DNA from: Verrucomicrobiales bacterium
Lineage (GTDB): Bacteria; Verrucomicrobiota; Verrucomicrobiia; Verrucomicrobiales; DEV007
Direction of reading: 5' to 3'
Assembly: GCA_007123695.1 (NCBI GenBank)
Contig: SLGN01000628.1
Location: forward strand, 1-7,622
DNA: 7,622 bases
Positions 1 to 4,686 of this stretch are shown here, piece after piece; within the stretch, counting starts at the first letter, position 1; each line of letters begins with the position of its first letter. A program made the translations under genes and the position numbers. The notes below the pieces were generated by a model. The model saw only the letters and a list, made by a program, of their open reading frames with translations, was not told the origin of the DNA and did not search any database.

Positions 1-1
1 C

Positions 2-526
2 CCCCCGCCTCCGGTGACGCCGACTCCGGTGACGCCGTCCCCGCCAGCAACCGCCGCGCCGGCGCAATCCGACACACCCGAGGACGGCTTCGCCCGGCGG
101 CTCCGCGAGACGCCGCTCGATCCCGCAACCCTCGTCTCCATCGAGCTCGAACTGGTCGCCAAATCCGATCCCGGCGAAGTGCGCACGCTGGACTACAGCG
201 ACGCCTTCGCCATCCACCGCTACCGTGTGCGCGACTCGGCCCTGTCCGGCGCTAGGCTCGTCAAGTTCGGCGTGACGCCCGATCCCGAAACGGGCGAATA
301 CTACGTGCAGGTTCTGCACTGGGCCGTCCACAACGACGGAACCGGCCCCCGCACCACCCGCGTTGCGAACCGCGCCGTCGGCGAATCCACTTTCGCGACC
401 CTCTGCCCGCTCGACAGCCACCCTCTCTCCGGGCCCCTTTCCACGATGCCGCGCTTCGACGACATCAACGACTTCGGCGCCCCCGTCTTCGTCGCCGCCG
501 ACCTGCTCGACGAGCGGAGCTTCTGA
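2..526 (+). CDS. 3' part of a protein with a Pro/Thr linker and a possible AlgX/AlgJ-like C-terminal domain (5' truncated)
   Basis: The frame is open to the left edge, so the gene probably starts outside the window; the GTG at 14 lies inside a low-complexity linker and is an unlikely start. Visible protein: a proline/threonine linker (PPPPVTPTPVTPSPP) of about 25 residues, then a compact domain of about 145 residues. The domain contains VSIELELVAKS, DAFAIHRYRVRD, YYVQVLHWAVHND, LCPLDSHPL and a DDINDF segment near the end. The order 'Y.D...Y.V', then 'V.HWA..D', then 'L.P.DSHP', then 'DD..DF' resembles, from memory, C-terminal domains attached to alginate O-acetyltransferase-like (AlgX/AlgJ) SGNH proteins of PVC bacteria; the catalytic part would lie upstream. 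That link is tentative and no catalytic residues can be identified here. It ends at TGA 524-526, 84 bases before the next gene on the same strand. Confidence 0.72.
   Translation, partial: PPPPVTPTPVTPSPPATAAPAQSDTPEDGFARRLRETPLDPATLVSIELELVAKSDPGEVRTLDYSDAFAIHRYRVRDSALSGARLVKFGVTPDPETGEYYVQVLHWAVHNDGTGPRTTRVANRAVGESTFATLCPLDSHPLSGPLSTMPRFDDINDFGAPVFVAADLLDERSF
9..37 (+). repeat. 14-base tandem direct repeat in a Pro/Thr linker
   Basis: CTCCGGTGACGCCG occurs at 9-22 and again at 24-37, a 15-base period that encodes repeated P-V-T-P units. The near-identity at DNA level, rather than only at protein level, suggests recent duplication by slippage. The array may continue left of the window. Confidence 0.6.
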
Positions 527-561
527 AGGCGCCGCCGCCGCAAAATCGGAGTCGCCAAAGC

Positions 562-608
562 CTCTCCCGCGCGTAACCTGTAGGCCCGCAGCCACGTCTC
601 TCCCGCGC
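562..608 (+). repeat. 11-base direct repeat upstream of the 611 gene
   Basis: CTCTCCCGCGC is found at 562-572 and 598-608, 36 bases apart start to start, within the 84-base gap before the ATG at 611. The second copy ends two bases before the start codon and takes the place where a Shine-Dalgarno sequence would be. It could be chance or a binding site. No convincing -35/-10 pair is seen in this gap; TAACCT at 574-579 is a weak -10 candidate only. Confidence 0.3.
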
Positions 609-610
609 AG

Positions 611-1201
611 ATGAACCGCCAGACCCGAATGCTTTTCAAGGGCCTCGCCGCCATCGCCCTGGTCTGGGCTTTGGCGTGGGGGCTGATGCGCTGGGCCGGC
701 GCGGCCCGCCCAACTCCCGAGAAGGTCGTCGCCTTTGTCGAGGCGAATCCCCTTTCCGAAATCGAGGATCCCGACGAGCGCCTCCGCGTCATCGGGCAGC
801 TCGCCGACATGCTCAACGCCCTCGACCCCGCCGATCTCCGCGAACTGGAGGAGCGTGCCACCGCCGACCCCCGCCGCGAGACCTTCGAGGGCATGACGCC
901 GGAGGAGCAGCTCTTCTTCCTCGAGCGCCGCGTCGGGCGGGCCTTCCAGCAGATGATGCAGTCCTTCAACGACATGGACCGCGAGGAGCGCAAGCGCATC
1001 ATCGACCGCAGCCTCAAGCAGATGCGCGAGGACCGAGGTCGCCCCGCCCGGCTCGAGGAGACCGACCCGGAGATCGCCGAAAGAATCACCGAAGCCGGCC
1101 TCAAGGCCTACTACGAGGACGCCAACGCCGAGACAAAGCTCGACCTCGCCCCCCTGCTCGAGGAGATGCAGCGGTCCATGACGATGATGCGCGGAAGATG
1201 A
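611..1201 (+). CDS. One-pass membrane protein of unknown function with a helical charged domain
   Basis: 196 residues; I do not recognise a named family. A short basic N-terminus (MNRQTRMLFK) is followed by one hydrophobic segment at about residues 10-28 (GLAAIALVWALAWGLMRWA). There is no typical signal-peptidase site, so it reads as an uncleaved N-terminal anchor with the rest outside the cytoplasmic membrane. The remaining ~165 residues are strongly charged and look almost wholly helical, with segments such as PTPEKVVAFVEANPLSEIED, LNALDPADLRELEERA, MTPEEQLFFLERRV, MQSFNDMDREERKRIIDRSL and LAPLLEEMQRSM. No catalytic or metal motif is visible. The start at 611 puts the anchor right at the N-terminus; there is no Shine-Dalgarno sequence before it. 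Its stop overlaps the pseudopilin start by four bases (ATGA), so the two are probably translationally coupled and may form a complex. Confidence 0.85.
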   Translation: MNRQTRMLFKGLAAIALVWALAWGLMRWAGAARPTPEKVVAFVEANPLSEIEDPDERLRVIGQLADMLNALDPADLRELEERATADPRRETFEGMTPEEQLFFLERRVGRAFQQMMQSFNDMDREERKRIIDRSLKQMREDRGRPARLEETDPEIAERITEAGLKAYYEDANAETKLDLAPLLEEMQRSMTMMRGR

Positions 1202-1755
1202 AGACGCCCCGCACCCATCCCCTCGCCCCCGGCCGCCGGGGCCTCACCATGGTGGAGATCCTCGTGGTGGTCGCCATCCTCGGCATCCTCCTCGGCATCG
1301 GGGTGCCGGGCTTCCGCCTCGTCAAGGCCAACGCCCGCTCCTCCCTCTGCTCGAACAAGCTGCGCGAGATCGGCATCGGGCTGAACAACTACTTCGCCGA
1401 CCACGGCATGAGCTTCCCCGAACTCGTCGCCGCCCGCGAGAGCCGCAACGAAGACGAGCCCGCGCTCGACACCGTGCTGCTCGACTACGTCGGCGACGAG
1501 ACCGTCTTCCAATGCCCCGCCGACCACGGGGGCTTCTTCGAGAAGACCGGCTCGAGCTACTTCTGGAACAGTCTCGTCAACGGCCAGAAAACCTCGAACA
1601 TGAACCTGCTTGGGATGAAGGGCCACCCCTCCGGCATCCCTCTGGTGGCGGACAAGGAAAACTTCCACGAAGACGTCGGCGACGGCGTAAACGTGCTCTA
1701 CGCCGACGGCCACGTCCTGCGGCAGATCCGCTTCGTCGTAGACAGGCGCCGCTGA
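1198..1755 (+). CDS. Type IV pilin-like / type II secretion-like pseudopilin with C-terminal YADGHV motif
   Basis: 185 residues. A basic leader ends in PGRRG and is followed by LTMVEILVVVAILGILLGIG, the N-methylation/prepilin class III signal. Prepilin peptidase would cut after Gly15, with Leu16 (Phe in most pilins) at +1 and the conserved Glu20 at +5. The hydrophobic helix runs to about residue 36. The soluble part has CSNKLREIGIGLNNYFADH (51-69), a CPADH element (106-110) and NVLYADGHV (165-173) near the C-terminus, the layout common in the large pseudopilin families of Verrucomicrobiota, Planctomycetes and Lentisphaerae. Cys51 and Cys106 could form a disulfide. Such proteins build short pseudopili or assembly platforms in the envelope; the actual partner machine (ATPase, platform protein, secretin) is not in the window. 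The start codon forms ATGA with the preceding stop, and the stop forms TGATG with the ABC ATPase start. GGAAG directly abuts the ATG and is too close to be a normal ribosome site, so coupling is likely. Confidence 0.9.
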   Translation: MKTPRTHPLAPGRRGLTMVEILVVVAILGILLGIGVPGFRLVKANARSSLCSNKLREIGIGLNNYFADHGMSFPELVAARESRNEDEPALDTVLLDYVGDETVFQCPADHGGFFEKTGSSYFWNSLVNGQKTSNMNLLGMKGHPSGIPLVADKENFHEDVGDGVNVLYADGHVLRQIRFVVDRRR

Positions 1756-2672
1756 TGCTGGAGTTCGAACACGTCTCGAAACGCTTTGCGGGGGCCGCCG
1801 CCCCCGCCCTCGACGGCGTCTCCTTCTCCGTCGCGCGGGGCCGCATCTGCGGGCTCCTCGGCCACAACGGCGCCGGCAAGAGCACAGCCCTCGGCGTGCT
1901 CCTCGGCATGGTCCATCCCGACGCCGGCGAGGCCCGCATCGGAGGCGCCTCGGTGCAGCGGGAACGGGAGCGTGCCGTCGCCAAAGTCGGGGCCATCTTC
2001 GAAGCGCCCGCTTTCTACGACTACCTCTCGGGCTGGCACAACCTCAAGGTGCTGACGGCCTATTCCGGCGGCGTGCCCGAGTCGGATCTGCGCGAGACGG
2101 TGGAATGGGTCGGCCTGACCTCGCGCATCCGCGACCGCGTCTCGGCCTACAGCCACGGCATGCGCCAGCGGCTCGCCCTCGCCCAGGCGCTGCTGCCCCG
2201 GCCCGAGCTTCTCATCCTCGACGAGCCGACCGACGGACTCGACCCCGAGGGCATCGTGGAATTCCGGCGCCAGGTCCTCGAGCTGCGCGAGCGTCTCGGG
2301 CTGACGGTGCTGCTGAGCTCCCATCTCCTCGGAGAGGTCGAGCAGGTCTGCGACGAGGTCGTCATTCTCCAGGGTGGGCACAAGGTCTACGAAGGCGGCG
2401 TCAAGGGCGCCGCCGACGGACTCGCCTTCTACCGCATCGAGGCCGAAAACGGCGAGACCACCGCCGCCCTCTGCCGCGAGCTCGGCGGAGAGGAACGCGG
2501 CCCTTGCTTCGCCTTCCCGGCAGAGGAAAAGGCCGCCGACCTGCTCGCCGCCCTCGTCGCCAAGGGCGCCTGCATCACCCGATTCTCCCCCGAAGAAGGC
2601 TCGCTCGAATCGCTCTACCTGCGCTTCAGCGGCCCCGCCCGCGGCACCCGCTCCGCCGAAGGCGATGGCTGA
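1755..2672 (+). CDS. ABC transporter ATP-binding protein, BcrA/LanF-like, with an E-loop
   Basis: 305 residues, a typical length for an ABC-2-type (drug/bacteriocin export class) ATPase with a C-terminal extension. It has Walker A GHNGAGKST (36-44), a signature YSHGMRQRL (132-140) in place of LSGGQ, Walker B LLILDEPTDGLD (152-163), D-loop GLDP (161-164) and the switch histidine His190 in SSHLLGEVEQVCD. The position usually held by the Q-loop glutamine is Glu83 (AIFEAPAFYDYLSG); this 'E-loop' is known from lantibiotic immunity LanF and BcrA-like ATPases. Residues ~218-305 form an additional C-terminal domain, as in many such ATPases. ATP hydrolysis should drive export or removal of a substrate from the membrane with a separate ABC-2 permease, but none is encoded next to it. 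The start is fixed by TGATG overlap with the pseudopilin stop; AGG at 1744-1746 may act as a weak ribosome site. The substrate is unknown. Confidence 0.93.
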   Translation: MLEFEHVSKRFAGAAAPALDGVSFSVARGRICGLLGHNGAGKSTALGVLLGMVHPDAGEARIGGASVQRERERAVAKVGAIFEAPAFYDYLSGWHNLKVLTAYSGGVPESDLRETVEWVGLTSRIRDRVSAYSHGMRQRLALAQALLPRPELLILDEPTDGLDPEGIVEFRRQVLELRERLGLTVLLSSHLLGEVEQVCDEVVILQGGHKVYEGGVKGAADGLAFYRIEAENGETTAALCRELGGEERGPCFAFPAEEKAADLLAALVAKGACITRFSPEEGSLESLYLRFSGPARGTRSAEGDG

Positions 2673-2694
2673 TTCCCGCAGCCCTGCCGCCGCG

Positions 2695-2734
2695 TCTTTC
2701 CAACACCAACCCGACCACACCACAACCAATCCCC
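2695..2734 (+). promoter_or_regulatory. C/A-rich, nearly G-free leader before the TerB-like gene
   Basis: The 40 bases immediately before the ATG at 2735 contain one G (2713), in a region otherwise rich in G. The stretch is made of CCAAC, CCACA and similar words. There is no Shine-Dalgarno sequence. A G-poor leader stays unstructured and could permit SD-independent ribosome loading. No promoter elements are obvious, so the gene may be read from the upstream cluster. Confidence 0.35.
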
Positions 2735-3676
2735 ATGGACGCCGTCAAGATTCTCGGAAGCCTTCTCTCCCGCAACAGCCTCGGATCGAAGAAGGGCGGA
2801 GACATCCTCTCCAGCCTCCTCGGCGGAGGCGGAGCGGGGTGCGGTGCGGGCGCCGACGCTCTCGCCGCGCTGCTCGGCGGGGGCAGGGGAGCAAAGGGCG
2901 GCGGCCTCGCCGCGCTGCTCGCCATCGTCACGGCGGCTCAGTCGCGCGGCGGCAATGTGGGCGCTGCGGCGACTTCCGCCGGCGGCGGCAATCCGCTCGC
3001 CTCGATCCTCGGCGAACTCGGCGGCAAAGGCGGGCTCGGCAGCCTCCTCGGCGGCGGCTCGTCGTCCGCACCGGCGCAGCCCTCGGGCGGTGGAGGCCTC
3101 GGCAACCTCGTCGGGGGACTGCTCGGCGGCGGCAAGACTGCGTCGCCCGGCGCAGCGGGTGGCGGGGGGCTCGGCGGCATGCTTGGCTCGCTCCTCGGCG
3201 GTGCCTCCTCGGGCAGCCCCGACGGCGGAGGTCTCGGAGACCTCCTCGGATCGGTCCTCGGCCAACCGGGGTCCGGCGGCGGTCTCGGCTTCGCCGCCGC
3301 CACCGAAACCGCGCCGGAAGAGGCGGAACAGTGCGCCATGCTCCTGATCGAGGCCATGTGCCACGCCGCCAAGTGCGACGGCCACGTCGACGAGCGGGAG
3401 CGCGAGGCCATCCTCGGCCGCGTCGGCGAACTCGAACCGGACGAGGTCGCCTACATCGAAGGGCTTCTCGCCGGGCCCACCGACCTCGACGCCTTCGTCC
3501 GACGCGTCCCGCCCGGCATGGCCGAGCAGGTCTACGCCTTTTCCCTGATGGCCGTGGAACTCGAGTTGCCCGCCGAGTTCGAATACTTCGGCAGGCTCGC
3601 CCGCGCCCTCGGTCTCGACGAACGGACCGTCGGCACCATCCACGACAGCCTCGGCCAGCCCCGGATCTCGCTCTGA
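2735..3676 (+). CDS. Glycine-rich protein with C-terminal TerB/DUF533-like domain
   Basis: 313 residues. Residues 1-30 (MDAVKILGSLLSRNSLGSKK then ILSSLL) form an amphipathic start, followed by a long Gly/Ala/Leu/Ser-rich region to about 187 with repeated GGGLGxxLGxLLGG-type units. Residues ~198-308 look like the TerB/DUF533 (YebE-like) fold: LLIEAMCHAAKCDGHVDEREREAIL, the usual 'AAkaDGhiDe.E' motif with Asp215, His217, Asp219 and Glu220; then LPAEFEYFGRLARALGLDERTVGTIHDSLG at the C-terminus. TerB-like domains are small helical, acidic, often metal-binding modules linked to envelope stress and tellurite resistance; DUF533 proteins are of unknown role and often membrane-associated. No cleavable signal peptide is visible. 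The ATG at 2735 is chosen because the open frame before it overlaps the ABC gene and has no TerB-like content. The gene lies 62 bases after the ABC gene and ends 5 bases before a hairpin. Confidence 0.88.
   Translation: MDAVKILGSLLSRNSLGSKKGGDILSSLLGGGGAGCGAGADALAALLGGGRGAKGGGLAALLAIVTAAQSRGGNVGAAATSAGGGNPLASILGELGGKGGLGSLLGGGSSSAPAQPSGGGGLGNLVGGLLGGGKTASPGAAGGGGLGGMLGSLLGGASSGSPDGGGLGDLLGSVLGQPGSGGGLGFAAATETAPEEAEQCAMLLIEAMCHAAKCDGHVDEREREAILGRVGELEPDEVAYIEGLLAGPTDLDAFVRRVPPGMAEQVYAFSLMAVELELPAEFEYFGRLARALGLDERTVGTIHDSLGQPRISL
3026..3292 (+). repeat. Degenerate protein repeats of GGGLGxxLGxLLGG type
   Basis: Within the TerB-like gene, residues ~98-186 repeat a glycine-leucine pattern: KGGLGSLLGGGSS, GGGLGNLVGGLLGGGKT, GGGLGGMLGSLLGGASS, GGGLGDLLGSVLGQ and a last GGGLGF. 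The DNA copies are diverged (for example GGCCTCGGCAACCTC, GGGCTCGGCGGCATG and GGTCTCGGAGACCTC), so the pattern is kept at protein level. The spacing suits a flexible or self-associating segment, perhaps membrane-attached. Confidence 0.6.
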
Positions 3677-3680
3677 AGAA

Positions 3681-3698
3681 GGGGCACGCGGATGCCCC
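3681..3698. terminator. Hairpin between convergent genes, probable shared terminator
   Basis: GGGGCA (3681-3686) and TGCCCC (3693-3698) form a perfect 6-base-pair stem with a 6-base loop. It sits 5 bases after the TerB-like stop and 31 bases beyond the stop of the minus-strand gene. On the minus strand the stem is followed by TTCTTC, a short U-rich tail; on the plus strand the tail is TGCCTTGG, which is weaker. It is best placed to end transcripts from the minus strand and possibly from both. Confidence 0.5.
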
Positions 3699-3729
3699 TG
3701 CCTTGGGACTGCGACAGCTACCCGGACCG

Positions 3730-4617
3730 CTAGTGTGGCTTCGCCGCCTTTACCACGAAGTCGTCGTAGTGGACGTCGTTGATGTTCGTCGTCAGGCTCA
3801 CGAGCGACTTCGTCTCGTGGGCGAGCCCTTCCGACTTGAGTTTGCCGACTTCGTGGTCGTTCACCCAGACGACGACTTCGTCGCCCTTCGTGCGGATCAG
3901 CAGGGTGTGCCACTCCTCCCTCGCAAGATCGAGCTGGAAGTTGTTCGTCTTCGTCCGCAGCATCTCCTGGGTGGACTCGTCCAGCGTGGCGCCTCCCTTG
4001 CGCTTTTCGTAGATCGTCTTCTCGAAGTTTCCGGTCTTGGCGTCGCTGATGGACCCGCCTGTCGGGCTGATCGAAACGCTGCAGATGTGTCCGGCGTGGG
4101 ACCCGTCGTAGTCCTTGTCGTCCATCCACACGTTGAAGCGCTGCGCCTCCTCCCCGGCGAAGTTGAACTTCACCGAGATCTCCAGATCCTGGCGGCCGTC
4201 GAAGCGGATCGAATCGACTCCGGCGTGGTCGTTGATGTCCACCGTCTTGCCCACGAGAACCCCGTCCTTCACGACGCTCTCGCTCTTGTAGTGCCGCCAA
4301 CGCTCGTCGAAGCCGTCCTTCTCGAAGTCGTCCTCGAAGATCAGTTCGCTGTAGTAGAGCTCGTCGGTCCTGCCCTGGCGCTCCAGATCCCAGCGCTCCA
4401 GCGATTCGCGGTCCGCGGCGGAGAGCGTCTCGATCGGGATTTCGAAGACTCGGCGGTCCTTCATCAGCTTCACCTTCCCGTCGCGGAGATCGAGCAGCTC
4501 GGCCTCGATCGTGACCCCTTCGAGATTGGTGAAGGTGCGGATGTCGCGTGCCGCCGCCGGATGCGGGGGAATCGCGCAGGCGAAAAGGACGAGTGCAAGT
4601 ACGGGGGCAGCTTTCAT
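3730..4617 (-). CDS. Exported protein with SHD1-like domain and LamG/DUF1080-like beta-sandwich
   Basis: 295 residues from the ATG at 4617. Residues 1-23 (MKAAPVLALVLFACAIPPHP then AAA) are a signal peptide with probable cleavage at PAAA|RD. Cys14 in LFAC makes a lipoprotein conceivable, but Phe at -2 and the short hydrophobic run make this less likely. Residues ~26-76 (RTFTNLEGVTIEAELLDL, GKVKLMKDRRVFEIPIETL, SAADRESLERW) match the pattern of SHD1-like modules common in secreted PVC proteins. Residues ~92-290 look like a concanavalin-type beta-sandwich of the LamG/DUF1080 (3-keto-disaccharide hydrolase) kind: LIFEDDFEKDGFDERWRHYK, VVKDGVLVGKTV, LEISVKFNF, EWHTLLIRTKGDEVVVWVND and a closing VHYDDFVVKAAK. 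The substrate is unknown and no catalytic residues can be assigned. An ATG 12 codons upstream (4653) would put a charged stretch before the signal peptide and is disfavoured. The gene follows glnD on the same strand after 69 bases without an evident terminator, so co-transcription is possible. Confidence 0.87.
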   Translation of the reverse strand: MKAAPVLALVLFACAIPPHPAAARDIRTFTNLEGVTIEAELLDLRDGKVKLMKDRRVFEIPIETLSAADRESLERWDLERQGRTDELYYSELIFEDDFEKDGFDERWRHYKSESVVKDGVLVGKTVDINDHAGVDSIRFDGRQDLEISVKFNFAGEEAQRFNVWMDDKDYDGSHAGHICSVSISPTGGSISDAKTGNFEKTIYEKRKGGATLDESTQEMLRTKTNNFQLDLAREEWHTLLIRTKGDEVVVWVNDHEVGKLKSEGLAHETKSLVSLTTNINDVHYDDFVVKAAKPH

Positions 4618-4634
4618 GCCCCAACCATCGGGGC
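4618..4634 (-). promoter_or_regulatory. Small GC hairpin touching the start codon of the exported-protein gene
   Basis: GCCCC (4618-4622) and GGGGC (4630-4634) can pair with a 7-base loop, immediately before the ATG read on the minus strand. The 3' arm TTGGGGC takes the Shine-Dalgarno position, so folding could limit ribosome access. The stem is only five pairs and may be chance in GC-rich DNA. Further upstream, GCCGA-A-TCGGC (4654-4664) is a short perfect palindrome that could be an operator. Confidence 0.25.
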
Positions 4635-4686
4635 TGTGCTGCGCTCCGGTCAAGCCGAATCGGCAAGGCGGGGCGACGGCAACGTG

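Noticed and set aside
301..1104. Minus-strand open frame of 267 codons across the 5' genes
   Set aside because: It is Ser/Arg-rich shadow sequence opposite the plus-strand genes, with no start context or domain.
1512..1754. An earlier start for the ABC ATPase inside the pseudopilin gene
   Set aside because: The extra residues are Arg/Pro-rich out-of-frame pseudopilin sequence; the ATG at 1755 begins exactly at the ABC domain.
1698..2729. Minus-strand open frame of 343 codons opposite the ABC gene
   Set aside because: The plus strand has a complete set of ABC motifs; the antisense product is low complexity.
4618..4653. An upstream ATG extending the exported protein by 12 residues
   Set aside because: It would place MTGAQHSPDGWG before a clean signal peptide; the internal MKAAPV start fits an exported protein much better.
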